Assembly: GCF_043099285.1 (NCBI RefSeq)
Contig: NZ_CP170723.1
Coordinates: 2,914,001-2,978,000, forward strand
Reading direction: 5' to 3'
Source of the DNA: Oryzobacter telluris
Lineage (GTDB): Bacteria > Actinomycetota > Actinomycetes > Actinomycetales > Dermatophilaceae
DNA: 64,000 nt
Under the pieces are notes generated by a model, which was not told the origin of the DNA, did not search any database, and saw only the letters and a list, made by a program, of their open reading frames with translations. Below, piece by piece: positions 33,984 to 44,245 of this stretch. The position numbers were made by a program, and so were the translations under genes. How positions within the stretch are numbered: the first letter of the stretch is position 1; every line of letters begins with the position of its first letter.

Positions 33984-34376
33984 TCACGGGCCGGCCGCGG
34001 GAGTCGGGGTCACCGGCACCGCCGGGTCAACGCCCGCGGTCCCCCGACGGACGAGCCAGAGCCCGGCGCCGGCCATCAGCAGGGCGACGACGACGAACGG
34101 CCACGGGCTGTACTGCTCGCCGCAGGAGGACGACGTGGCCGTGGTCTCGCAGACGCGGCCCGGACCCGAGCGGTTGAGGAAGGCCAGCCACAGCGGAACG
34201 AGCGACCCGCCGAGCAGCAGGCCCGGCAGGATCCCCGGCCGCAGCCGAGCCGACCACAGCCCGATGGCCCCGAGCACGAGCACCACCGGCAGCACGAACA
34301 CCCCGATGGTCAGCAGGGCCGCGACGCTGAACGCCCCCAACGCCCCCACGAGCGCCCACCACAGCACGCTGACCAC
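33984..34376 (-). CDS. Small membrane protein
   Basis: 130 residues from GTG 34376, with GAGGAGG perfectly placed. Helices at about 2-24, 30-45, 50-65 and 92-110; a short loop between the last two holds two Cys (GRVCETTATSSSCGE) likely to form an extracytoplasmic disulfide. The C-terminal tail is Pro/Thr-rich. The start lies 10 nt past the VOC gene's stop, so the two are probably co-transcribed. Family not recognised. Confidence 0.68.
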   Translation of the reverse strand: MVSVLWWALVGALGAFSVAALLTIGVFVLPVVLVLGAIGLWSARLRPGILPGLLLGGSLVPLWLAFLNRSGPGRVCETTATSSSCGEQYSPWPFVVVALLMAGAGLWLVRRGTAGVDPAVPVTPTPAAGP

Positions 34377-34386
34377 GGCGTCCTCC

Positions 34387-34794
34387 TCAGCCGACGAACA
34401 CGCAGAACGGGTGACCGGACGGGTCGGCGAGGACGTAGAGCGGCTCCTCCTCGTCGTCGGTGCGGTCGAGCAGCAGCGTGGCCCCGAGCGACTCGGCCTC
34501 GGCCCGCGCGGCCTCGAGCGCCGCCACGTCGGGGACGGTGAGGTCGAGGTGCAGCTGCATCGGCACCTCGTGGCTCGGCCACGTCGTGCGGGTGAGGCTC
34601 TCGACCTGCTGGAACGCCAGGGACCGGCCGCCGTCGGCGCCGGTGAGGACGAGCCAGTCGGCGTCGTCGGCACCCTCCTGCGGCGGCTCGTCGCCCGGCC
34701 GGTACCGCAGGCCGAGGAAGCGGTGGTAGAACTCCGCGAGCGTGCGGACGTCGGTGGTGTCGAGGACGGTGTGCAGGATCGTCGGGTGCGTCAT
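34387..34794 (-). CDS. VOC/glyoxalase-like protein
   Basis: 135 residues with paired beta-alpha-beta-beta-beta modules. The first begins ILHTVLDTTDVRTLAEFYHRFLGL, the second LHLDLTVPDVAALEAARAEAESLGA and ends PLYVLADPSGHPFCVFVG. His8, His in LHLDL and Glu/Asp in the last strand are candidate metal ligands. These proteins are lactoylglutathione-lyase relatives, resistance proteins or dioxygenases. GAGGGGAGG precedes the start. Its substrate is not evident. Confidence 0.85.
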   Translation of the reverse strand: MTHPTILHTVLDTTDVRTLAEFYHRFLGLRYRPGDEPPQEGADDADWLVLTGADGGRSLAFQQVESLTRTTWPSHEVPMQLHLDLTVPDVAALEAARAEAESLGATLLLDRTDDEEEPLYVLADPSGHPFCVFVG

Positions 34795-34849
34795 CGAGGC
34801 CTCCCCTCACGTGGACTCCCCCGACGCTACTCCCGCCCACCGACGCCGA

Positions 34850-34874
34850 AGGGGCGACCGGATCGGTCGCCCCT
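34850..34874 (-). terminator. Terminator after etfA
   Basis: AGGGGCGACCG (34850-34860) pairs perfectly with its complement (34864-34874) around a 3-nt loop. It lies 60 nt after the etfA stop on the minus strand. Confidence 0.8.
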
Positions 34875-34934
34875 CCTCGGCCGCGGCGGACCGCGGCCAA
34901 CCGCCTCGTGAGCGGTGGTCGTGTGCGTGAGGGG

Positions 34935-35897
34935 TCAGCTCCCCTTGCGCTTCCTGACGTCCTCGGTGGCCTGCGGTAGGACGGCGAACAGGTCGCCGAC
35001 CACGCCGAAGTCGACGAGCTCGAAGATCGGCGCCTCCTCGTCCTTGTTCACGGCGATGATCGTCTTGGACGTCTGCATGCCGGCCCGGTGCTGGATGGCC
35101 CCGGAGATGCCGGCGGCCACGTACAGCTGCGGCGAGACCTGCTTGCCGGTCTGGCCGACCTGGTTGCTGTGCGGGTACCAGCCGGCGTCGACCGCGGCGC
35201 GCGAGGCGCCGACGGCGGCACCGAGCGAGTCGGCGAACGCCTCGACCGGGCCGAAGTCGCCGGCGGTGCCACGGCCACCGGAGACGACGATCGCGGCCTC
35301 GGTGAGCTCGGGGCGGCCGGTGGCGGCCTTGGGCTTGGTGTCGGTGACCTTGGCGGCCTTGGCGGCGTCGCTGACGGTCGCCTCGAACGCCTCGACGGCA
35401 CCGGCGGCCGGCGCGGCCTCGATGGCGGCGGAGTTCGGCTTGACCGCGATGATCGGGGTGCCCTTGGTGACGGTGGCGGTGACCGTGTAGGAGCCGGCGA
35501 ACACCGACTGCGTGGTCTCCACGCCACCGCCCTCGCCGGCGCGGACGTCGACGGCGTCGGTGATCAGGCCCGACTCGGTCTTGATGGCCAGGCGCGCGGC
35601 GATCTCCTTCCCGGCGGCGTTGCTCGGCAGCAGCACGGCGGCCGGCTTCACCTTCTCCACGAGCTGGGCGAGGATCTCGGCCTGCGGCGCGACGAGGTAC
35701 CCCTTGGAGTCGGCGTCGTCGACGACGTAGACCTTGTGGGCGCCGTACTTGGCCAGGGTCACCTGGGCCTTCTCGGCGCCGCCGCCGATGTGCACGGCGC
35801 TGGGCTCGCCGAGGCGGCGGGCGAGGGTGAGCAGCTCGGCGGTCGCCTTGCGCAGGCGGCCGTCGGCGTGGTCGACGAGGACGAGTACCTCAGCCAT
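34935..35897 (-). CDS. etfA: Electron transfer flavoprotein alpha subunit
   Basis: 320 residues. The N-terminal ETF domain (VLVLVDHADGRLRKATAELL) is followed by the FAD-binding C-terminal domain with VVSGGRGT, VGASRAAVDAGW, QVGQTGKQVSPQLYVAAGISGAIQHRAGM and NKDEEAPIFELVDFGVVGDLF, all diagnostic. With EtfB it collects electrons from acyl-CoA dehydrogenases and passes them to the quinone pool. It lies 31 nt after etfB. Together with the crotonase and acyl-CoA ligase in the window this indicates fatty-acid oxidation. Confidence 0.96.
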   Translation of the reverse strand: MAEVLVLVDHADGRLRKATAELLTLARRLGEPSAVHIGGGAEKAQVTLAKYGAHKVYVVDDADSKGYLVAPQAEILAQLVEKVKPAAVLLPSNAAGKEIAARLAIKTESGLITDAVDVRAGEGGGVETTQSVFAGSYTVTATVTKGTPIIAVKPNSAAIEAAPAAGAVEAFEATVSDAAKAAKVTDTKPKAATGRPELTEAAIVVSGGRGTAGDFGPVEAFADSLGAAVGASRAAVDAGWYPHSNQVGQTGKQVSPQLYVAAGISGAIQHRAGMQTSKTIIAVNKDEEAPIFELVDFGVVGDLFAVLPQATEDVRKRKGS

Positions 35898-35928
35898 GGT
35901 GGTCTCCTAGGTCTCTTCGAGCCGGGGC

Positions 35929-36720
35929 TCAGACGAACTTCTGGGCGGCGAGGAACTCGGCGAGCCTGGTGCCACCGTCGCCCTCGTCCTTGACGATCTG
36001 GCCCTGCTCGCGCGGCGGCCGCTTGGTGAACGACACGACCGAGGTCCAGGCGGCGTCGAGGCCGACCTGCGAGGCGTCGACGCCGAGGTCGGCCAGGCCC
36101 CACTGCTCGACCGGCTTCTTCTTCGCGGCCATGATCCCCTTGAACGAGGGGTAGCGCGGCTCGTTGATCTGGTCGGTGACCGACACCAGCGCCGGCAGCG
36201 CGGCCTCGATGGTCTCCGAGGCGGTGTCGCCGTCGCGGCGGATCGTCACGGTGCCCTCGCCGACGGTGAGCTCGGAGGCGTAGGTGACCTGCGGCAGGCC
36301 GAGGCGCTCGGCGAGCATCGCGGGCACGACGCCCATGACCCCGTCGGTGGACGACATCCCGGTGAGGACCAGCTCGGGCGAGCCGTCGGTGGCCTTCTTC
36401 ACGGCCTCGGCGAGGACGAGCGAGGTCGCGGCGGCGTCGGAGCCGTGGATCGCGTCGTCCTGCACGTGCACGCCCTTGTGGGCACCCATCTGCAGGGCCT
36501 TCTTGATGGCGTCGGCGGCCGACTCGGGGCCGACGGTGAGGACGGTGACCTCACCCTCCCCCGCGGCCTCGACGATCTTCAGGGCCTCCTCGACGGCGTA
36601 CTCGTCGAGCTCGGACAGCAGCCCGTCGGAGGCCCCCCGGTCGACGGTCTTGTCGGACTCCTGGAACGTGCGCTCGGACTGGGCGTCCGGGACGTACTTG
36701 ACGCAGACGACGATGTTCAT
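35929..36720 (-). CDS. etfB: Electron transfer flavoprotein beta subunit
   Basis: 263 residues from ATG 36720. The opening MNIVVCVKYVPD and NTP/AMP-binding elements (ELDEYAVEEALK, LTVGPESAADAIKKALQMG, LVLTGMSSTDGVMGVVPAMLAERL) are classical for EtfB; the end RLAEFLAAQKFV is the usual tail. It binds AMP and docks dehydrogenases. GAGGACGAGG lies upstream. An imperfect 18-bp palindrome about 80 nt before the start may be a fatty-acid-type regulator site. Confidence 0.96.
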   Translation of the reverse strand: MNIVVCVKYVPDAQSERTFQESDKTVDRGASDGLLSELDEYAVEEALKIVEAAGEGEVTVLTVGPESAADAIKKALQMGAHKGVHVQDDAIHGSDAAATSLVLAEAVKKATDGSPELVLTGMSSTDGVMGVVPAMLAERLGLPQVTYASELTVGEGTVTIRRDGDTASETIEAALPALVSVTDQINEPRYPSFKGIMAAKKKPVEQWGLADLGVDASQVGLDAAWTSVVSFTKRPPREQGQIVKDEGDGGTRLAEFLAAQKFV

Positions 36721-36802
36721 GCGTGCCTCGTCCTCTTCCTTCACTCGGGGCTGGGCGCGCCCGGCGGTCGTGGCCCGGGCATCGACGGCCATCCTCTCAG
36801 CA

Positions 36803-36820
36803 GGTGAGCGCCCGTTCACC
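36803..36820. promoter_or_regulatory. Imperfect palindrome upstream of etfB
   Basis: GGTGAgCGc/cCGtTCACC: seven of nine positions pair. It lies 83-100 nt before the etfB ATG, the place expected for a TetR or GntR-type regulator of fatty-acid oxidation. No -10 was assigned with confidence. Confidence 0.4.
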
Positions 36821-36866
36821 ACCGGAGCGGCGTGACGGTCGCCACCCCGTGACCGGCGCCACGTCC

Positions 36867-37601
36867 TCAGAAGCGGGTGCGGTAGTACCCCTTCGTCGCG
36901 GTGACGACGACGGCCAGCTCGGCGTCGGAGTCGCGCAGGGACCGGAGGTCCTCCGGTGCGTACCAGTCGTCGGCGAGGACGTCGTCGAGCCAGATCCCCC
37001 CGTCGGCCAGCGCCTCGACCGAGACCCCGGTGTCGCTCGTGGAGGTCGGCGCGACCTCGACGGTGACCTCGTCCGGGCAGTCGTACCGGGCCGACGGCAG
37101 CCCGGCCGCTCCCTCCCGCTGCACGTTGGGGTTGTCGCCGCGCCAGTACTCGTCGCGGACCCGGTCCAGCCCGCCCCATGTCGTCGGCTCGCACCCGAGG
37201 CCGCGCAGGGTCGCGTCGAGCGCGGTCAGCCCATCGGCGACGTCCGCACGGTCGGTCGCGAGGACCACCATGCGGCTCGCCGCGACCTCGCACTCGTGCG
37301 AGTAGGTGTCCTTGCGCTTCCAGTCGTTCTGCCCCGTCCGGCAGCCGTCGACCGTGCCGCTGCCGATGACGCGACCGTCGACCGAGGCCCGGTCGGCGAG
37401 CCCTGCCACCACCGGCGTCGCGGCGGCCCTGGCCCGCGTCGCCTCCTCGCCGTGCGGTTCGAAGTCCTCGCTGAACAGGGTGCAGCCGAACACCGAGCAC
37501 CACGAGATGGTCGCGACCGCCCCGAGGCCCAGTGTCGCGACGGCCAGGGTGACGAGCACGACCTTCAGCACGCGGCGGGGCCGGAGGGCGGTGTCGGACA
37601 T
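36867..37601 (-). CDS. Hypothetical membrane-anchored protein
   Basis: 244 residues. A basic N terminus (RPRRVLKVV) and one membrane helix (about 13-33) precede an extracytoplasmic domain containing seven Cys, including CSVFGC, VDGCRTGQ, YSHECEVAA, LGCEPTTW and YDCPDE. The spacing resembles disulfide pairs. No family is recognised. The organisation (short inner tail, single helix, outer domain) is that of membrane-tethered sensors or lipoprotein-like adaptors. It stands between etfB and a terminator on the same strand. Confidence 0.68.
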   Translation of the reverse strand: MSDTALRPRRVLKVVLVTLAVATLGLGAVATISWCSVFGCTLFSEDFEPHGEEATRARAAATPVVAGLADRASVDGRVIGSGTVDGCRTGQNDWKRKDTYSHECEVAASRMVVLATDRADVADGLTALDATLRGLGCEPTTWGGLDRVRDEYWRGDNPNVQREGAAGLPSARYDCPDEVTVEVAPTSTSDTGVSVEALADGGIWLDDVLADDWYAPEDLRSLRDSDAELAVVVTATKGYYRTRF

Positions 37602-37625
37602 GCCCCGATCCTGCCCGCACCGCGG

Positions 37626-37661
37626 GCGTCGCGCCTGAGCACGAGGGCCCAGGCGCGACGC
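37626..37661 (-). terminator. Terminator after the crotonase/YbjN operon
   Basis: GCGTCGCGCCTG (37626-37637) pairs with its perfect complement (37650-37661) across a 12-nt loop. It lies 23 nt after the crotonase stop on the minus strand. Confidence 0.75.
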
Positions 37662-37683
37662 GCGACGGTGGTGGAACGGCTGG

Positions 37684-38463
37684 TCAGGCGCCCTCGAAGG
37701 GAGCCGGGCCCTTGCCCTTGTCGACGAAGTGGCGCATGCCGATGGCGCGGTCACGGGTGGCGAAGGTGCCGGCGAACAGGATGCGCTCGATCTCCAGCCC
37801 CGTCTCGAGGTCGACCTCGAGGCCGCGGTCGATGGCCTCCTTCGCGGCGCGCACCGCGTAGGAGGGACCGCCGACGTAGCGGGCGACACGCGCCCTCGCC
37901 GCGGTGTAGACGTCGGCCGCGGGGACGACCTCGTCGACGAGCCCGATGGCGAGCGCCTCGGCGGCGTCGACGAACCGGCCGGAGAACACGAGGTCCTTGG
38001 CCCGGGCCGGGCCGACGAGCCGCGCGAGGCGCTGGGTGCCGCCGGCCCCCGGGATGATGCCGAGGCTGATCTCGGGCTGGCCGAGCTTCGCGTCCTCGGC
38101 GACGACGCGGAAGTCACAGGCCAGGGCGACCTCGCAGCCACCGCCGAGCGCGTAGCCGGTGATGGCGGCGACGGTCGGCTTGGGGATGGCGGCGATCGCC
38201 TTCGTGAACTCCTGGAGCAGGACGGAGCGGTCGACCATGTCGGTGTACGACATCGTCTCCATCTCCTTGATGTCGGCGCCGGCGGCGAAGACCTTCTCGC
38301 CCCCGTAGACGACGACGGCCGCGACGTCCTTGCGGGTGGTCGCCTCGGCGGCGACCGCGAGCAGTCCCTCCTGGATCTCGGCGTTGAGCGCGTTCATCGG
38401 CGGGCGGTCGAGGCGGATGGTGCCGATGCCGGCCTCGACCTCGAGGCGGACGAGGTCGGTCAC
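37684..38463 (-). CDS. Enoyl-CoA hydratase (crotonase family)
   Basis: 259 residues. The oxyanion segments are VFAAGADIKEM (about 58-68) and YALGGGCEVALACD. Both catalytic acids are present, Glu111 in GGGCEVAL and Glu131 in LGQPEISLG, so true hydratase activity rather than an isomerase is expected. PGAGGTQRLARLVG completes the family signature. It adds water to trans-2-enoyl-CoA in beta-oxidation. GTG 38463 overlaps the stop of the YbjN gene by 4 nt. etfBA lies about 1 kb downstream. Confidence 0.93.
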   Translation of the reverse strand: MTDLVRLEVEAGIGTIRLDRPPMNALNAEIQEGLLAVAAEATTRKDVAAVVVYGGEKVFAAGADIKEMETMSYTDMVDRSVLLQEFTKAIAAIPKPTVAAITGYALGGGCEVALACDFRVVAEDAKLGQPEISLGIIPGAGGTQRLARLVGPARAKDLVFSGRFVDAAEALAIGLVDEVVPAADVYTAARARVARYVGGPSYAVRAAKEAIDRGLEVDLETGLEIERILFAGTFATRDRAIGMRHFVDKGKGPAPFEGA

Positions 38464-38930
38464 GACGAGGCCCCGTCGGGCTCACCGGTGGTGGGGTCGA
38501 TGCCCTGCACCCGCTGGTGCCAGATGTGGACGCCGGAGAGGATCACCTGGATGGAGACCTGCACGAGGTGCGTGAGGTCGGAGCCGGGCGTGACGACGTG
38601 CTCGCCGGTGACGACGAGGGTGGTGCCCGCGACGCCGCTCTTGACGCAGTTGAGGTTGAGGTTGAGCTCGTTGCAGGTCTCGTAGAGCTTGACCCGGTCG
38701 GCGAGGAGGTCCTCCTGGATCTGCCACTGGCCGAACACGCGCATGATCTGCACGTCGCCCTCGGAGCACCGCACGAAGAGCTGCTGGTCGTTGACCATGA
38801 AGGCGACGTCGCCGTCGGAGTCGATGTTCGGGGCCACCCCGAGGTCGACGAGCGCGTCGAGGACCCGGCCGCGCACCGGGTGCTCGTCCGGGGGCGGGGG
38901 AAAGTTGGGGAGCGACGAGGGATCGGTCAT
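38460..38930 (-). CDS. YbjN domain protein
   Basis: 156 residues. A helical N terminus (VRGRVLDALVDLGVAPNIDSDGDVAFMVNDQQLFVRC) leads into the secretion-chaperone-like alpha/beta fold of YbjN proteins, ending with VSIQVILSGVHIWHQRVQ. Small YbjN proteins have chaperone or stress roles. TACGGT ends 6 nt before the ATG, so leaderless start is likely. It is the first gene of a two-gene unit with the crotonase and is divergent from glgX. Confidence 0.82.
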   Translation of the reverse strand: MTDPSSLPNFPPPPDEHPVRGRVLDALVDLGVAPNIDSDGDVAFMVNDQQLFVRCSEGDVQIMRVFGQWQIQEDLLADRVKLYETCNELNLNLNCVKSGVAGTTLVVTGEHVVTPGSDLTHLVQVSIQVILSGVHIWHQRVQGIDPTTGEPDGASS

Positions 38931-38936
38931 GGGACC

Positions 38937-38957
38937 ACCGTAACGACTCACTAGGCT
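38937..38957. promoter_or_regulatory. Paired leaderless -10 hexamers of YbjN and glgX
   Basis: Minus strand: TACGGT (38942-38937), 6 nt from the YbjN ATG. Plus strand: TAGGCT (38952-38957), 7 nt from the glgX ATG. The two -10 elements are separated by 9 bp, so transcription of one should hinder the other. Confidence 0.6.
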
Positions 38958-38964
38958 CCCCTCC

Positions 38965-41124
<2,160 letters not shown>

Positions 41125-41234
41125 ACGGCCGCGCCTAGACTGGCCGGCAAGGACGCGGCCGCCCGACGGGACCGGTCGGACCGCAGCGGATGGGTGCCCC
41201 CGCGACCCGGGCACCAGTTGGGAGCACCACACGC

Positions 41235-42125
41235 ATGACCGCGACCACGTCAGCCGCCACGGGGTTCGAGCCGCTCGACCCGGCGATCCGCGAGCAGTAC
41301 GACCGTGACGGCTATGTCGTCATCCCGAACGCCCTCGCCGAGGACGACCGGGCGTACTTCGAGGACGCCGTCGACCGGATCTACGCCGAGGAGGAGGCCG
41401 CGGGCGAGCTGCGCCCCGACCGCTCCATCCACGTCATGGGCTGGCTCCACAAGGACCCGCGCTTCGTCGAGCTGCTCAGCTGGCCCACGACCTTCCCCTA
41501 CATCTGGGGAACCATGGGCTGGAACATCTACACGCACCACAACCACATCGACGTCAACCCGCCCAAGGACGAGCCGCCCTTCTGGAACTGGCACCAGGAC
41601 GGCTACCGGCAGAACTCCGACATCGACATGGACGTGCGTCCGATGTTCATGACGAAGATCTGCTACGCCCTCACCGACCTCTCGGAGCCGGGCTACGGCA
41701 ACACCAAGGTCATCCCGGGCAGCCACAAGAACAACACCCTCTCCGGCCGCCCGGAGAAGGAGGGCGACCCGATCATCGAGCCCGAGGGCGCCACCGAGGT
41801 GCTGCTCAAGCCCGGCGACGCGTTCATCTTCGACCGCCGCCTGTGGCACAGCCGCTCGATGAACAAGAGCGAGCGCATCCGCAAGCTGATGTTCATCGGC
41901 TACACCTACCGCTGGATCCGCCCGCTCGACGAGGCCGTCGCCGACCAGGGCTCCGAGTGGTTCGCCGGGCTGACACCGCTCCAGAAGCAGCTGCTCGGCT
42001 ACGGCCCCGACCACGCGTCGTTCTGGGGCATCAAGCAGAGTGGCTGGATCGACTACGAGATCCCGCTCGCCGCCGAGCTCAAGGAGCGCGGCCTGCTCGA
42101 CCGCGCCATCCCCTACCTGCGCTGA
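41235..42125 (+). CDS. Phytanoyl-CoA dioxygenase family protein
   Basis: 296 residues. Fe(II)/2-oxoglutarate oxygenase fold: HxD motif His120/Asp122 in WHQDGYR, distal His205 in LWHSRS and 2-oxoglutarate-binding Arg214 or Arg216 in SERIRKLMF. The segment FMTKICYALTDLSEPGYGNTKVIPGSH is typical of PhyH. All cofactor ligands are present, so an active oxygenase is expected. The substrate may be a lipid, halogenated or alkyl compound. ATG 41235 was chosen by the conserved N terminus. A hairpin follows. It has no pathway neighbour. Confidence 0.87.
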   Translation: MTATTSAATGFEPLDPAIREQYDRDGYVVIPNALAEDDRAYFEDAVDRIYAEEEAAGELRPDRSIHVMGWLHKDPRFVELLSWPTTFPYIWGTMGWNIYTHHNHIDVNPPKDEPPFWNWHQDGYRQNSDIDMDVRPMFMTKICYALTDLSEPGYGNTKVIPGSHKNNTLSGRPEKEGDPIIEPEGATEVLLKPGDAFIFDRRLWHSRSMNKSERIRKLMFIGYTYRWIRPLDEAVADQGSEWFAGLTPLQKQLLGYGPDHASFWGIKQSGWIDYEIPLAAELKERGLLDRAIPYLR

Positions 42126-42140
42126 CTCACCCGAGCGCCC

Positions 42141-42173
42141 GCGACGCCCCGGTCCTCACGGCCGGGGCGTCGC
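42141..42173 (+). terminator. Terminator after the PhyH gene
   Basis: GCGACGCCCCGG (42141-42152) pairs exactly with CCGGGGCGTCGC (42162-42173) around a 9-nt loop, 16 nt past the stop and before a converging gene. Confidence 0.8.
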
Positions 42174-42210
42174 CGCGTCCTGAACCGCGGCCCCCACACA
42201 CCCACACCCC

Positions 42211-42747
42211 TCAGTCGGAAGCGGGGGCGATCCAGCCGGCGCGGGCGACACGGTGCAGCAGGACCACCGTGAGGATGCCGACGAGCACGTTCGCGAGGAC
42301 GCCCACCGGGTACGCGATGCCGACCGGCGTGGCCACCGCGACGATGCCGATGACGACCACCGCCCCCGTGACGAGCACGGCGGTCCGCAGCGGCGCGGCC
42401 CAGCGCAGGGTGTCGGCGGCATCGTCCGGCGCGACGGCCAGCAGGCCGGTGAGCACCTGGTGGACCACGACCACGAAGGCGATCGCCGCGAGGAGGAACC
42501 CGGCGAAGAGCACCGGCGCCCACTGCGACCCGGCGAACAGCGGGGTGCCCGTGACGAGCGACAGCGGCGCCCCGGCGACGGCGGCGGCCCTCGCCCGGAC
42601 GAACGCGGGGTGCACCGCGGCCGCACCGGTGAGGCCGTAGAAGACCCAGGCGTAGCCGACGAGGTCGGGCAGGACGTCCCAGCCGTACAGCGGGAGGTCG
42701 AGGACGACGACGAGCAGGCCCCAGGCGGCCCACGGGAACCGGGTCAT
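42211..42747 (-). CDS. Hypothetical membrane protein
   Basis: 178 residues with five or six helices (about 8-24, 31-50, 55-72, 78-104, 118-142, 146-165). No charged catalytic motif. The ATG is preceded by TAGGGT at 6 nt (minus strand), so leaderless. The protein is isolated between the PhyH terminator and the divergent oxidase. Family not recognised. Confidence 0.7.
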   Translation of the reverse strand: MTRFPWAAWGLLVVVLDLPLYGWDVLPDLVGYAWVFYGLTGAAAVHPAFVRARAAAVAGAPLSLVTGTPLFAGSQWAPVLFAGFLLAAIAFVVVVHQVLTGLLAVAPDDAADTLRWAAPLRTAVLVTGAVVVIGIVAVATPVGIAYPVGVLANVLVGILTVVLLHRVARAGWIAPASD

Positions 42748-42822
42748 GGCGCCACCCTAGGGCGACCCGACCGGCCCGCGTCCCCGGTACCACCGCAGCG
42801 GTCGATCCGGTAGACAAGCGGC

Positions 42823-44133
42823 ATGCCCGACCTCGGCCGCGCCGCCCAGTCCGCCATCTACCGGGCGGGAAGCTTCGGCCGCCGCCCGCGGGTGCCCACC
42901 GACGGCACGGCCCTCGAGGACGCCGCGAGCCGGGTGATGTCGAGGCGCGGCTTCGCGTACGTCGCCGGCTCCGCGGGCGGCGAGGCCACGGCCCGCGCCA
43001 ACGTCGACGCCTTCGCCCGCTGGCAGGTCGTCCCCCGCGTCCTCGTCGACACCGGCGAGCGCGACCTGGGCGTCGACCTCCTCGGGCGCCGCCACCCCAC
43101 GCCGTTCCTCGTCTCCCCGATCGGCGTGCTGTCGATGGCCCACGACGACGCCGACCTCGGCGTGGCCCGGGCCGCGCGCGAGCAGGGCGTCACCCCGGTC
43201 CTGTCCACCCAGGCGTCGGTCCCGATGGAGGTGGTGGCGGCCGAGCTCGGCGGCACCGGGCACTGGTACCAGCTGTACTGGAGCCGCGACGACGACCTCA
43301 CCGCGAGCCTGGTCGGCCGGGCCGAGGCGAGCGGCGCGGAGGCCCTCGTCGTCACCCTCGACACCGCCTACCTCGGCTGGCGCCCGCGCGACCTCGACCT
43401 CGGGCACCTCCCCTTCGCCCGCGGCGAGGGCATCGCGCAGTACACCTCCGACCCCGTGTTCCAGCGGCTCGTCGCCCAGCGCGTGGCCGCCGCCCGGGAC
43501 GCCGCCGAGGCCGGGGCGCCCGCCGAGCCCCAGCCCCGCCCCACGCCGGCCGCCGTGCGCACCCTGCTCAGCCTGAGCCGCAACCACCCCGGCGACCTGC
43601 GCGGCAACCTGTCCTCCCCCGAGCCACGCGCCGCGGTCGAGACCTTCCTCGACGTGTTCTCCCGCCCCTCGCTCACGTGGGAGGACCTGCCACGGCTGCG
43701 CGAGCTGACCTCCCTGCCGGTCGTCCTCAAGGGCGTCCTGCACCCGGACGACGCGCGCCGGGCGGTCGACGCCGGCGTCGACGGCCTCTGGGTCTCCACC
43801 CACGGCGGCCGCCAGGTCGACCGCTCGGTCGCCGCCCTCGACGCCCTGCCCGGGGTGGTCGAGGCCGTCCGCTCCGGCGGGTCGGGCCTGCCCGTGGTCT
43901 TCGACAGCGGGGTGCGCACCGGCGCCGACGCGTTCGTCGCGCTGGCGCTGGGGGCGACGGCGGTCGGCATCGGACGACCCCACGTCTACGGGCTGGCCCT
44001 CGGCGGCGCCGAGGGCGTGGCCGAGGTGCTGCGCAACCTCGTGGCCGAGCTCGACCTCACGATGGCGCTCACCGGCTGCCGCTCGCGCGCCGACCTCACC
44101 CCCGACCGGCTCGTGCGGACGCCCGCATCCTGA
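42823..44133 (+). CDS. FMN-dependent alpha-hydroxy-acid oxidase (lactate 2-monooxygenase-like)
   Basis: 436 residues. The TIM barrel opens with RGFAYVAGSAGGEATARANVDAF, has the FMN phosphate loop PFLVSPIGVLSMAH and a Q-x-Y element (WYQLYWSRD). Catalytic His327 lies in STHGGRQVD, the family version of S-N-H-G-x-R-Q, and GIGRPHVYGLALGG binds the phosphate. The insert of about 60 residues around 200-270 is long and matches lactate 2-monooxygenases more than LldD. It oxidises L-lactate or a similar hydroxy acid. TAGACA lies 6 nt before the ATG. Confidence 0.88.
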   Translation: MPDLGRAAQSAIYRAGSFGRRPRVPTDGTALEDAASRVMSRRGFAYVAGSAGGEATARANVDAFARWQVVPRVLVDTGERDLGVDLLGRRHPTPFLVSPIGVLSMAHDDADLGVARAAREQGVTPVLSTQASVPMEVVAAELGGTGHWYQLYWSRDDDLTASLVGRAEASGAEALVVTLDTAYLGWRPRDLDLGHLPFARGEGIAQYTSDPVFQRLVAQRVAAARDAAEAGAPAEPQPRPTPAAVRTLLSLSRNHPGDLRGNLSSPEPRAAVETFLDVFSRPSLTWEDLPRLRELTSLPVVLKGVLHPDDARRAVDAGVDGLWVSTHGGRQVDRSVAALDALPGVVEAVRSGGSGLPVVFDSGVRTGADAFVALALGATAVGIGRPHVYGLALGGAEGVAEVLRNLVAELDLTMALTGCRSRADLTPDRLVRTPAS

Positions 44134-44147
44134 GCCGGTCCACCACG

Positions 44148-44190
44148 CCCGCGGAAGTGTGCAAGCGTTTCCGCGGGATGTTTGTACTCT
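44148..44190 (+). promoter_or_regulatory. Palindrome, LacI-like operator and promoter ahead of glgP
   Basis: CCCGCGGAA (44148-44156) and TTCCGCGGG (44169-44177) form a perfect 9-bp stem 15 nt after the oxidase stop. The 12-nt loop and its right edge contain GCAAGCGTTTCC (44161-44172), a G.AA.CG.TT.C pattern of LacI-family operators. TACTCT (44185-44190) is the likely -10 and its -35 would fall inside the operator. The element can thus act as terminator and operator at once. Confidence 0.55.
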
Positions 44191-44245
44191 GTCCCCGCAC
44201 CACCGTCGCTGCGTCGCCGCACGCCAGTTCGAAGGACCCGTACCG

